Shown here one piece after another: positions 42,481 to 50,854 of a stretch of 64,000 bases of DNA (its first letter is position 1; every line of letters begins with the position of its first letter). Made by a program: the position numbers and the translations under genes. The stretch is from NCBI RefSeq assembly GCF_904063065.1, contig NZ_CAJFCL010000010.1:1-64000 (forward strand). Reading direction: 5' to 3'. The notes below the pieces were generated by a model, which saw only the letters and a list, made by a program, of their open reading frames with translations, did no database searches and was not told the origin of the DNA. The DNA comes from Pseudomonas paraversuta. GTDB taxonomy: Bacteria; Pseudomonadota; Gammaproteobacteria; Pseudomonadales; Pseudomonadaceae.

Positions 42481-44988
42481 TTAGAGGCTGCGAGCAACCT
42501 GGACCTTCTCGAACACTTCGATCTTGTCACCGACTTTAACGTCGTTGTAGCTCTTGACGCCGATACCGCATTCCATGCCGGCACGTACTTCGGCAGCGTC
42601 ATCCTTGAAGCGGCGCAGGGATTCCAGCTCGCCTTCGAAGATAACGATGTCATCACGCAGTACGCGGATTGGACGGTTACGGTGAACAACACCTTCCAGC
42701 ACCATACAACCTGCGATAGCACCGAACTTAGGCGAACGGAATACGTCACGCACTTCAGCGATACCCAGGATGTTCTCGCGAACGTCGCTGCCAAGCATGC
42801 CGGTAAGGGCTTTCTTGACGTCTTCGATGATGTCGTAGATGACGTTGTAGTAACGCATGTCCAGGCCTTCTTGCTCGACAATCTTGCGCGCGCCAGCATC
42901 AGCACGAACGTTAAAGCCGAACAGTACAGCGTTGGATGCCAGTGCCAGGTTAGCGTCGCTCTCGGTGATACCACCGACACCGCCGCCCACTACGCGCACT
43001 TGCACTTCGTCGTTACCCAGGCCGCTCAGAGCGCCCTGCAGAGCTTCCAACGAACCACGGACGTCAGATTTGAGGACGATGTTAAGCGTCTTCTTCTCTT
43101 CCTGGCCCATGTTCTCGAAGATGTTTTCCAGCTTGCCTGCGTGAGCACGAGCCAGTTTCACTTCGCGGAACTTGCCTTGACGGAACAGGGCAACTTCACG
43201 CGCCTTCTTCTCGTCAGTCATTACGCTCATCTCGTCGCCAGCATCTGGCGTACCGTCCAGGCCGAGAATCTCGACAGGGATGGATGGACCGGCTTCCTTG
43301 ATGGATTTGCCGTTCTCGTCGAGCATGGCGCGGATGCGGCCGTAGTTGGAACCGACCAGAACCATGTCGCCTTGGCGCAGGGTACCGTCTTGAACCAGAA
43401 CAGTCGCAACCGGACCGCGGCCTTTGTCCAGACGGGACTCAACTACTACGCCACGGCCAGGAGCCGATGGAGTTGCCTTGAGTTCCAGGACTTCAGCTTG
43501 CAGCAATACGGCTTCGAGCAGGTCGTCAACGCCGGTACCCATTTTCGCCGAAACCGAAACAAACGGAGTGTCGCCACCCCATTCTTCCGACGTTACGCCG
43601 TGAACGGACAACTCGCTGCGGATGCGATCGAGATCAGCGCCCGGCTTGTCGATTTTGTTCACTGCAACAACCAGCGGCACGCCAGCAGCTTTCGCATGCT
43701 GAACAGCTTCGATGGTCTGCGGCATTACGCCGTCATCTGCAGCAACAACCAGAATCACGATGTCAGTCGCCTTGGCACCACGAGCACGCATTGCGGTAAA
43801 CGCAGCGTGACCCGGGGTATCGAGGAACGTGACCATGCCGCGTTCGGTTTCAACGTGGTATGCACCGATGTGCTGAGTAATACCACCGGCTTCGCCAGCA
43901 GCTACCTTGGCACGACGGATGTAGTCGAGCAGGGACGTTTTACCGTGGTCAACGTGACCCATTACGGTCACAACCGGAGCACGGGAGAACGACTCGCCTT
44001 CGAACTTCAGGGACTCAGCCAGGGAATCTTCCAGGGCGTTGTCACTTACCAGAGTCACTTTGTGGCCCAGTTCTTCAGCAACCAGTTGAGCAGTTTCCTG
44101 ATCAAGTACCTGGTTGATGGTTGCCGGAGTACCCAGCTTGAACATGAACTTGATGACTTCAGCAGCCTTGACCGACATCTGTGCAGCCAAATCGCCGACA
44201 GTGATGGTCTCGCCAATCTGTACGTCACGAACTACAGGGCCGGTTGGGCTCTGGAAACCGTGAGCGTTACGCTTCTTCAGCTTGCCCTTGCCACGACCAC
44301 CGCGACGGAAGCTATCGCTTTCTTCATCGGAAGAGCGCGGAGCAACACGTGGAGTCGGTGCTTTTTCTTTAACCGATGCGCGATGCGGTGCGTTCTTGCG
44401 ATCGCCGTCACCACTGCCGCGACGATTGTTATCGTCTGCGCGTGGTTTGTCCGGGCGACGCTGTTCGTCACGTTTACGTGCATCAGCGGCTGGCGCAGGT
44501 GCTGCAGCCGGTGCAGCCTGCACAGGTGCAGGAGCAGCGACAGCCGGAGCTGCTGCAGGAGCAGAGGTAGATGCAGGCTGACGGCGCGCGTCTTCTTCGG
44601 CGCGACGCTTGGATTCTTCTTCAGCCTTCTGACGTGCGGCATTTTCTACTGCACGACGCTCATCCATCTCACGCTTGCGCTCGGCTTCGATTTCTTCCGG
44701 GCTGCGTTGTACGAAAACTTTCTTCTTGCGTACTTCAACACTAATGCTTTTGCTGCCAGCTACACGCAGGGTACTGGTGGTTTTACGCTGCAAAGTGATC
44801 TTGCGCGGTTCTTCCACTTTAGCCTTGTGGCTGCTTTTCAGGTGAGTCAGCAGAGCCTGCTTCTCACTGTCGGTCACATTCTGCTCGGCGGCGTTGTGCG
44901 GCAGACCTGCCTCACGCATCTGCTGCAACAGGCGCTCAACCGGTGTTTTGACCTCATCGGCCAGTTGTTTCACCGTGACTTGCGTCAT
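42481..44988 (-). CDS. infB: Translation initiation factor IF-2
   Basis: IF-2 is the GTPase that brings fMet-tRNA to the 30S subunit. The 835 residues include the N-terminal IF2-N domain (1-50), a long charged alanine/arginine-rich linker (about 90-240), a second IF2-N module, the G domain (GHVDHGKTS, DTPGHAAFT, NKID) and domains II-IV. The initiator tRNA it binds is encoded at the head of the same cluster (47145-47221). ATG 44988 has GGAGAG upstream. It lies 27 bases behind nusA. Confidence 0.98.
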   Translation of the reverse strand: MTQVTVKQLADEVKTPVERLLQQMREAGLPHNAAEQNVTDSEKQALLTHLKSSHKAKVEEPRKITLQRKTTSTLRVAGSKSISVEVRKKKVFVQRSPEEIEAERKREMDERRAVENAARQKAEEESKRRAEEDARRQPASTSAPAAAPAVAAPAPVQAAPAAAPAPAADARKRDEQRRPDKPRADDNNRRGSGDGDRKNAPHRASVKEKAPTPRVAPRSSDEESDSFRRGGRGKGKLKKRNAHGFQSPTGPVVRDVQIGETITVGDLAAQMSVKAAEVIKFMFKLGTPATINQVLDQETAQLVAEELGHKVTLVSDNALEDSLAESLKFEGESFSRAPVVTVMGHVDHGKTSLLDYIRRAKVAAGEAGGITQHIGAYHVETERGMVTFLDTPGHAAFTAMRARGAKATDIVILVVAADDGVMPQTIEAVQHAKAAGVPLVVAVNKIDKPGADLDRIRSELSVHGVTSEEWGGDTPFVSVSAKMGTGVDDLLEAVLLQAEVLELKATPSAPGRGVVVESRLDKGRGPVATVLVQDGTLRQGDMVLVGSNYGRIRAMLDENGKSIKEAGPSIPVEILGLDGTPDAGDEMSVMTDEKKAREVALFRQGKFREVKLARAHAGKLENIFENMGQEEKKTLNIVLKSDVRGSLEALQGALSGLGNDEVQVRVVGGGVGGITESDANLALASNAVLFGFNVRADAGARKIVEQEGLDMRYYNVIYDIIEDVKKALTGMLGSDVRENILGIAEVRDVFRSPKFGAIAGCMVLEGVVHRNRPIRVLRDDIVIFEGELESLRRFKDDAAEVRAGMECGIGVKSYNDVKVGDKIEVFEKVQVARSL

Positions 44989-45015
44989 GCATTTCTCTCC
45001 TCAGGCCGCGCCTAA

Positions 45016-46497
45016 TTACTCGAACCAATGGGCTCGGGCGGCCATGATCAACTTGCCGGCACGATCAGAGTCAATGCCGTCGATGTCGAGCAGGTCGTCA
45101 ATAGACTGCTCGGCCAGGTCTTCGCGGGTAATTACGCCGCGCACCGCCAGTTCCATCGCCAAATCCTTGTCCATACCCTCAAGTGAGAGCAGGTCTTCGG
45201 CCGGATGGGCGTCTGCCAGCTTTTCCTCAGTAGCGATGGCTTTAGTCAACAAACGATCCTTGGCTCGAGCGCGAAGCTCGTTGACGGTATCTTCGTCAAA
45301 GCCATCGATGTTGAGCATTTCCTCCACCGGTACGTAGGCAATCTCTTCCAGGCTAGTAAAGCCTTCATCTACCAGTACCTGCGCCAGGTCTTCATCAACT
45401 TCAAGCTCTTCGATGAAGTTGCGCAGGATGTCGCCGGTTTCTGCTTGCTGCTTAGCCTGGATGTCCGATTCGGTCATCACGTTCAGGGTCCAGCCGGTCA
45501 ACTGGCTGGCCAAACGTACGTTCTGACCGCCGCGACCAATCGCCTGGGCCAGATTGTCTGCGCCAACGGCGATGTCCATGGCATGGGCATCTTCGTCGAC
45601 GATAATCGCCGCTACTTCTGCTGGCGACATTGCGTTGATCACGAACTGCGCCGGGTTGTCATCCCAAAGGACGATATCCACTCGCTCTCCGCCCAATTCG
45701 CCGGACACTGCCTGGACGCGCGAACCGCGCATACCGATGCAGGCACCTTGCGGATCAATGCGTTTGTCTTTGGAGCGAACGGCTATTTTAGCGCGAGATC
45801 CAGGATCGCGGGAGGCCGCCATCACTTCGATCAGGCCTTCGGAGATTTCTGGAACTTCAATACGGAACAGCTCGATCAACATCTCCGGCGCGGTTCGCGA
45901 CAGGATCAGTTGAGGACCGCGGTTCTCGGTACGAATTTCTTTCAGCAGTGCGCGAAGGCGTACGCCAACACGGAAAGTTTCACGCGAGATGATGTCTTCA
46001 CGAGCCAGCAACGCTTCTGCGTTGTTACCCAGATCGACGATCACATTGTCACGTGTCACCTTTTTAACGGTACCCGAAATAATTTCGCCCAGACGCTCAC
46101 GATAGGCATCGACTACTTGAGCACGCTCGGCTTCGCGGACTTTCTGCACGATTACCTGTTTGGCAGTCTGTGCAGCAATCCGACCGAATTCGATAGAATC
46201 GATTTTTTCTTCGATAATATCGCCGGCTACAGCGCCTGGCTGTTTCGCCTGGGCCTGGTCTACCGCCAACTCGATTGCTGGATCATCCAGATCTTCGTCT
46301 TCGACCACAGTCCAGCGACGGAAAGTCTCATAATTACCGGTGTGGCGATTGATTTCCACACGCAGATCGACTTCGTCTTCAAAACGCTTTTTAGTAGCGG
46401 TGGCCAGAGCCAGCTCCAGCGCTTCAAAAATAACGTTTGCCGGTACGCCCTTTTCATTGGACACCGACTCAACAACCAGCAGTACTTCTTTGCTCAT
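45016..46497 (-). CDS. nusA: Transcription termination/antitermination factor NusA
   Basis: NusA binds RNA polymerase and affects pausing, termination and rRNA antitermination. The 493 residues consist of the N-terminal domain (1-130), S1 (about 135-200), KH1/KH2 (about 230-345, ACIGMRGSRVQAV and AIGRGGQNVRLAS), and two C-terminal acidic repeats (about 365-490). ATG 46497 (MSKEVLLVVESVS) gives the usual length; a reading seven codons longer is rejected. It sits between rimP and infB. Confidence 0.98.
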   Translation of the reverse strand: MSKEVLLVVESVSNEKGVPANVIFEALELALATATKKRFEDEVDLRVEINRHTGNYETFRRWTVVEDEDLDDPAIELAVDQAQAKQPGAVAGDIIEEKIDSIEFGRIAAQTAKQVIVQKVREAERAQVVDAYRERLGEIISGTVKKVTRDNVIVDLGNNAEALLAREDIISRETFRVGVRLRALLKEIRTENRGPQLILSRTAPEMLIELFRIEVPEISEGLIEVMAASRDPGSRAKIAVRSKDKRIDPQGACIGMRGSRVQAVSGELGGERVDIVLWDDNPAQFVINAMSPAEVAAIIVDEDAHAMDIAVGADNLAQAIGRGGQNVRLASQLTGWTLNVMTESDIQAKQQAETGDILRNFIEELEVDEDLAQVLVDEGFTSLEEIAYVPVEEMLNIDGFDEDTVNELRARAKDRLLTKAIATEEKLADAHPAEDLLSLEGMDKDLAMELAVRGVITREDLAEQSIDDLLDIDGIDSDRAGKLIMAARAHWFE

Positions 46498-46544
46498 CGT
46501 ACGCCTCGCCTTTCGCAAGCCATTGGATCCGCGGGATCCGCGTC

Positions 46545-47003
46545 TCAGTCAAAACTGGGAATAATGTTGGCCTTGTCGATCATATCGATCGGCAACAGGA
46601 ATTCATGGTCTTCAACTTGCACCACGATGTCCTGCTCCTCTACGCCGCGCAGAAGGCCCTGAAAGTTACGTCGCCCTTCAAAAGGCGAGCGCAGCTTGAT
46701 CTTCACTTGCTCACCGACATATTTCGCGAACTGTTCAAGAGTGAACAGCGGGCGTTCCATGCCAGGAGAAGAGACTTCAAGGGTGTATTCAACAGCGATA
46801 GGATCTTCGACATCCAGAACACCGCTGATCTGACGACTGACAATTGCACAGTCATCCACCAATACGCCGCCTTCCTTGTCGATATACACACGCAACATTG
46901 AATGGCGGCCTTGAGCCGAAAATTCAATACCCCAGCATTCATAGCCAAGGGCCACGATCACCGGGGCCAGCAAGGCCTGCAACTCTTCTAGCTTGCTCGA
47001 CAC
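46545..47003 (-). CDS. rimP: Ribosome maturation factor RimP
   Basis: RimP assists 30S assembly (formerly YhbC/P15A). The 152 residues have the two-domain RimP fold, with YECWGIEFSAQGRHSMLRVYID and the DPIAVEYTLEVSSPGMERPLF motif. ATG 47003 is 144 bases downstream of tRNA-fMet, separated by two intrinsic terminators, so rimP-nusA-infB must use its own promoter or terminator read-through. Confidence 0.97.
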   Translation of the reverse strand: MSSKLEELQALLAPVIVALGYECWGIEFSAQGRHSMLRVYIDKEGGVLVDDCAIVSRQISGVLDVEDPIAVEYTLEVSSPGMERPLFTLEQFAKYVGEQVKIKLRSPFEGRRNFQGLLRGVEEQDIVVQVEDHEFLLPIDMIDKANIIPSFD

Positions 47004-47044
47004 TTGAACCCCCTAGTGCATGTTTGTGCATGCTGTGCAAAATG

Positions 47045-47066
47045 AAAAAATGGGCGAAGCGCCCAT
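47045..47066 (-). terminator. Intrinsic terminator just upstream of rimP
   Basis: Stem ATGGGCG/CGCCCAT with a 3-base loop and a six-T run on the minus strand, only about 42 bases before the rimP start codon. It is in a position to act as a leader attenuator of rimP-nusA-infB as well as a backstop for the tRNA transcript. Confidence 0.85.
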
Positions 47067-47111
47067 CTCTGAAACGTCGTTGAATACCGACGCTATAAAG
47101 TGTCCAGTTAA

Positions 47112-47134
47112 CAAAAAGCCCCTAATAAGGGGCT
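47112..47134 (-). terminator. Intrinsic terminator of the tRNA-fMet gene
   Basis: Stem AGCCCC/GGGGCT (6-base loop) followed by TTTTT on the minus strand, 11 bases after the tRNA CCA end. Confidence 0.88.
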
Positions 47135-47144
47135 CCGCTAAAAC

Positions 47145-47221
<77 letters not shown>

Positions 47222-47237
47222 ACAAAGCTGGAGCGGA

Positions 47238-47266
47238 AGTATACGGTTGATCCTTTTCAGGGTCAA
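47238..47266 (-). promoter_or_regulatory. Strong promoter of tRNA-fMet
   Basis: TTGACC (minus strand, 47261-47266), a 17-base spacer and TATACT (47238-47243), ending about 17 bases before the mature tRNA 5' end. It allows expression independent of secG and tRNA-Leu. Confidence 0.82.
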
Positions 47267-47289
47267 TCCAACCTTCCACATACAAGAAA

Positions 47290-47305
47290 GCCCGCTACTG
47301 CGGGC
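47290..47305 (-). terminator. Hairpin after tRNA-Leu
   Basis: GCCCGC/GCGGGC with a 4-base loop, followed on the minus strand by TTTCTTG, 12 bases after the tRNA-Leu CCA end. It is a probable terminator of the tpiA-secG-tRNA-Leu transcript. Confidence 0.7.
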
Positions 47306-47317
47306 ATTCTTGATAAT

Positions 47318-47403
47318 TGGTACCGAGAAGGGGACTCGAACCCCTACACCCTATGGGCACAACCACCTCAAGGTTGCGTGTCTACCAATTCCACCACCTC
47401 GGC
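47318..47403 (-). tRNA. tRNA-Leu (GAG)
   Basis: An 86-nt class II tRNA with encoded CCA and a long variable arm. Anticodon loop TTGAGGT between CAACC/GGTTG gives anticodon GAG, which reads CTC/CTT. It lies directly after secG (29 bases), the conserved secG-tRNA-Leu linkage, and is likely cut from the secG transcript. Confidence 0.97.
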
Positions 47404-47432
47404 AATACTACAGTTACATCATGAAACCCGTT

Positions 47433-47816
47433 TTACTTTTGCTCTTGAGCTGGAGGTACGTCAGTCGCAGGAGTTGCCGACTTTTGCTCTTGAAGCACCG
47501 GAACATCATCTGAAGCCGGCTTTTGCACTGGAACTTCCAAAACCGCTGGATTTGGCAAACCTACTTGAGTCAGCTGTTCAGCTTTCTCTTTAGCAAAGTA
47601 ACCTAACCCCAAGCTGGTTATGAAAAAACCTGCGGCAAGTATAGCAGTAAACTTACTAAGAAAGGTAGAGGAACCTTGGCTTCCGAACACAGTATTTGAT
47701 GCACCTGCGCCAAAAGAAGCTCCAGCATCCGCTCCCTTACCCTGTTGCAGCAAAACCAGGGCAATTACACCCAAAGCTGTCAGCAGATGAAAAACAGTTA
47801 CGACGTTATCCAGCAT
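47433..47816 (-). CDS. secG: Preprotein translocase subunit SecG
   Basis: SecG is the auxiliary membrane subunit of the SecYEG channel. The 127 residues have two transmembrane helices (about 3-22 and 53-73) joined by the conserved GKGADAGASFGAGASNTVFGS loop. The C-terminal tail (about 80-127) is hydrophilic with two imperfect PA-rich QEQK repeats, longer than in E. coli but usual in Pseudomonas. It starts 2 bases after tpiA. Confidence 0.95.
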   Translation of the reverse strand: MLDNVVTVFHLLTALGVIALVLLQQGKGADAGASFGAGASNTVFGSQGSSTFLSKFTAILAAGFFITSLGLGYFAKEKAEQLTQVGLPNPAVLEVPVQKPASDDVPVLQEQKSATPATDVPPAQEQK

Positions 47817-47818
47817 TT

Positions 47819-48574
47819 TCAGTTTCCTGCGGCACGAATAATCGCACCGAACTCATCTGCATTCAGGGAAGCCCCGCCAATGAGTCCCCCATCGATATCC
47901 GGCATGCTGAACAGTTCGACCGCATTGGCCGCCTTCACGCTGCCGCCGTATAGAAGCCGCACACCTTGCGCGACTTCAGAATTCTTTTGCGCCAACTGTG
48001 CGCGAATGGCCGCATGCACATCTTGCGCTTGCTGCGGTGATGCAGTCAGCCCGGTACCAATGGCCCAGACCGGCTCATATGCAATCACTGCATTTACAAA
48101 AGCCTCAATACCAAATGCGTCAATCACGACATCCAGTTGACGCCCTACCACTTCAAGGGTTTGCCCGGCTTCGCGCTGCTCCAGGGTTTCCCCTATACAC
48201 AACACCGGCGTCAGACCAGAAGCCTGAACTGCTGCAAACTTGCGATTGAGGGTCTCATCCGACTCACCCAGAATCAGGCGACGCTCAGAGTGACCTACAA
48301 GCACCAATGCGCAACCCGCATCCTGCAACTGACTCGAAGAAATCTCCCCGGTCAGAGCGCCCTGCTTTGCTTCAACCGCAGCATTCTGAGCACCAACCGA
48401 AATTGGCGCGCCTTGTAAGCCTTTGATCACACGATCAATGAACAGGTCAGGCGGGAATACTGCAACATCAACACTGCCAGGCAAGGACAGATCACGCAGA
48501 CCAACGATCAGCTCAGCGACGCTGGCGCAGGTACCGTGCATCTTCCAGTTACCAGCTACCATCATGCGACGCAT
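47819..48574 (-). CDS. tpiA: Triosephosphate isomerase
   Basis: TpiA interconverts dihydroxyacetone phosphate and glyceraldehyde-3-phosphate. The 251-residue barrel shows the substrate lysine in AGNWKMHG (Asn-Trp-Lys near 8-10), the catalytic His in GHSERR (about 95) and the glutamate in AYEPVWAIGTG (about 167). It lies 66 bases after glmM; the glmM-tpiA-secG order is conserved in pseudomonads. Confidence 0.97.
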   Translation of the reverse strand: MRRMMVAGNWKMHGTCASVAELIVGLRDLSLPGSVDVAVFPPDLFIDRVIKGLQGAPISVGAQNAAVEAKQGALTGEISSSQLQDAGCALVLVGHSERRLILGESDETLNRKFAAVQASGLTPVLCIGETLEQREAGQTLEVVGRQLDVVIDAFGIEAFVNAVIAYEPVWAIGTGLTASPQQAQDVHAAIRAQLAQKNSEVAQGVRLLYGGSVKAANAVELFSMPDIDGGLIGGASLNADEFGAIIRAAGN

Positions 48575-48640
48575 GCTTTACCTCGTCGGTCAAAGTGGGC
48601 GCAGATGTTACCCAACCACATCCGCGCTGGCAAGTCGAAT

Positions 48641-49978
48641 TCAGGCACAAACTTCACTTACTAGTTTTGCCAGCTCATCGGCATAGCCGCGAACCATATT
48701 TTCATCGTCACCTTCGACCATTACGCGCACCAGAGGCTCGGTACCCGACTTGCGCAGCAATACACGCCCACGCCCTTTCATGGCTTCAGTGACTCGTGCG
48801 CAGGCCTCTTTGACGGCAGGGTGCTCGACCGGGTCAACACCACCACCAAACCGCACATTTACCAGCACCTGCGGACATTTACGCAACGCCTGACGCGCCT
48901 GGGCCAGACTGTCGCCACGTCGACGCAACGCCAGCAGCACCTGCAGGGCAGCGATAATGGCATCACCGGTGGTCGTATGCTGGAAGCACACGATATGCCC
49001 CGAGTTCTCACCACCCACCTGCCAGTCGCGCTCTTGCAGGCCTGCAATCACATAGCGATCCCCGACATTGGCCCGAACGAAGGGAATGCCCAGGTCATCC
49101 AGCGCCAATTCAAGCCCGAGATTACTCATCAGCGTGCCGACGACACCACCTTGCAATTTGCCACGCTCATGCAAGTCGCGGGCAATGATGAACAGCAACT
49201 CATCACCATCAACAATCGCGCCCGTGTGATCAACCATCAGCACCCGGTCACCGTCGCCATCAAACGCGATACCCAGGTCCGCGCCCTCAGCCAGGACCGC
49301 AGCCTGCAACTGCCCCATATGGGTCGAGCCGCAATCATGATTGATGTTCAAACCATTAGGCTGAGCCGACAACACAGTGACTTGTGCACCCAGCTCCTTG
49401 AAAACACTTGGCGCAACCTTGTAGGTCGCACCATGGGCGCAATCAATAACGATCTTCAGATCGCTGAAGTTGGTACTGCTCGGCACACTGCTCTTGCAGA
49501 ATTCGATATAGCGACCCGGCGCATCATTGATACGCGACACCTTACCCAGCTTGTCGGAGTCAACGACGGTCATCGGAGTGTCCAGCAACTCCTCAATCAT
49601 CAACTCGACGTCATCAGGCAACTTGGTGCCATCCCCCGAGAAGAACTTGATACCGTTATCGTCGTGGGGATTGTGCGAAGCACTGATCACAATGCCCGCT
49701 TCCGCATGGAAGGTGCGCGTCAGATAAGCAATGGCCGGAGTAGGCATTGGCCCCAACAGCATCACATCGGCACCGGCCGCAGACAGACCGGCCTCTAGCG
49801 CGGACTCGAACATATAACCGGAAATGCGCGTGTCCTTGCCTACCAGGATGCGACATGCACCCTTGCTGCGGAACGCCATACCCGCCGCCCAACCCAGCTT
49901 GAGCATGAAGTCAGGGGTAATTGGATAAACGCCGACCCGACCACGAATACCGTCGGTGCCAAAATATTTCTTAGTCAT
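48641..49978 (-). CDS. glmM: Phosphoglucosamine mutase
   Basis: GlmM converts glucosamine-6-phosphate to glucosamine-1-phosphate for UDP-GlcNAc and hence peptidoglycan and LPS. The 445 residues have the phosphorylated Ser101 in VISASHNPHDDNG, the metal loop DGDGDR (about 240-245), the sugar loop GGENSGH and the phosphate loop RKSGTEPLVRVM. It lies 16 bases after folP, in the ftsH-folP-glmM order common in proteobacteria. Confidence 0.97.
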   Translation of the reverse strand: MTKKYFGTDGIRGRVGVYPITPDFMLKLGWAAGMAFRSKGACRILVGKDTRISGYMFESALEAGLSAAGADVMLLGPMPTPAIAYLTRTFHAEAGIVISASHNPHDDNGIKFFSGDGTKLPDDVELMIEELLDTPMTVVDSDKLGKVSRINDAPGRYIEFCKSSVPSSTNFSDLKIVIDCAHGATYKVAPSVFKELGAQVTVLSAQPNGLNINHDCGSTHMGQLQAAVLAEGADLGIAFDGDGDRVLMVDHTGAIVDGDELLFIIARDLHERGKLQGGVVGTLMSNLGLELALDDLGIPFVRANVGDRYVIAGLQERDWQVGGENSGHIVCFQHTTTGDAIIAALQVLLALRRRGDSLAQARQALRKCPQVLVNVRFGGGVDPVEHPAVKEACARVTEAMKGRGRVLLRKSGTEPLVRVMVEGDDENMVRGYADELAKLVSEVCA

Positions 49979-49994
49979 AAGTGCTCCATCATTC

Positions 49995-50846
49995 TTAGTC
50001 GGCGGACTCTACCGCTGCGATCATCCGTACCACATCAACTGTTTCGGCAACGTCATGGACACGCAATATTCGCGCACCCTTGGTCACGGCCAGCGCTGCC
50101 AGAGCCAAACTGCCATACAGTCGCTCTGTAACCGGCCGATTCAGCGCCTGCCCAATCATGCTTTTACGCGAAACACCTACCAGCAATGGTCGACCCAGTG
50201 CATGCAGGGCCTCCATGTGCTTAAACAAACTCAGGTTGTGCTGCATCGTCTTGGCGAAACCAAATCCCGGATCCAGCACTATGCGCTCAGACGCAATCCC
50301 GGCAGCGGCGCATTGCGCCATGCGTTCAGCAAGAAATGCCGACACCTCACCGACCAGATCAGTGTAATGCGGGTTGTCCTGCATATCCCCGGGCTCGCCG
50401 AGCATATGCATCAGGCATACCGGAAGACCTGTGGCTGCAGCAGCCTGCAGGGCACCTTCGCGGCGCAATGAGCGCACATCATTAATCAGGCCGGCGCCAA
50501 GGCGCGCAACCTCAGTCATGACGATGGGCGCGGAGGTATCGACCGAAATGATGACATCAAGTTCACGACTGATGCGCTCGACAACAGGCGCCACCCGATC
50601 AAGCTCTTCCTGTGGCGAAACCACCGGAGCACCGGGGCGAGTTGACTCACCGCCGACATCAATCAGGGTTGCCCCCGCAAGAACCATTGCCTGCGCATGG
50701 CGCATTGCCGCATCCACCGCAGCGAAGCGACCGCCATCAGAAAAGGAATCAGGGGTGACATTGAGAATGCCCATCACGTGCGGATGGGCCAAATCAAGAA
50801 CCCGGTTGCCGCAAGGCAACCGGGTTGAGGGCTGAACAAAAGTCAT
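49995..50846 (-). CDS. folP: Dihydropteroate synthase
   Basis: FolP joins p-aminobenzoate to the pterin pyrophosphate made by FolK; it is the sulfonamide target. The 283-residue barrel carries MGILNVTPDSFSDGG (about 25-39), IDVGGESTRPG (about 61-71) and VGVSRKSMIG (about 217). It lies 8 bases after ftsH, so it is co-transcribed with ftsH and glmM. Confidence 0.97.
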   Translation of the reverse strand: MTFVQPSTRLPCGNRVLDLAHPHVMGILNVTPDSFSDGGRFAAVDAAMRHAQAMVLAGATLIDVGGESTRPGAPVVSPQEELDRVAPVVERISRELDVIISVDTSAPIVMTEVARLGAGLINDVRSLRREGALQAAAATGLPVCLMHMLGEPGDMQDNPHYTDLVGEVSAFLAERMAQCAAAGIASERIVLDPGFGFAKTMQHNLSLFKHMEALHALGRPLLVGVSRKSMIGQALNRPVTERLYGSLALAALAVTKGARILRVHDVAETVDVVRMIAAVESAD

Positions 50847-50854
50847 TTCAAGCC

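Noticed and set aside
42445..45015. 856-codon frame antisense to infB, and similar frames opposite pnp (38392-40398), ilvC (3007-4017) and ilvI (4577-5566)
   Set aside because: All are shadows of strongly conserved genes. Their number reflects codon bias, not overlapping genes.
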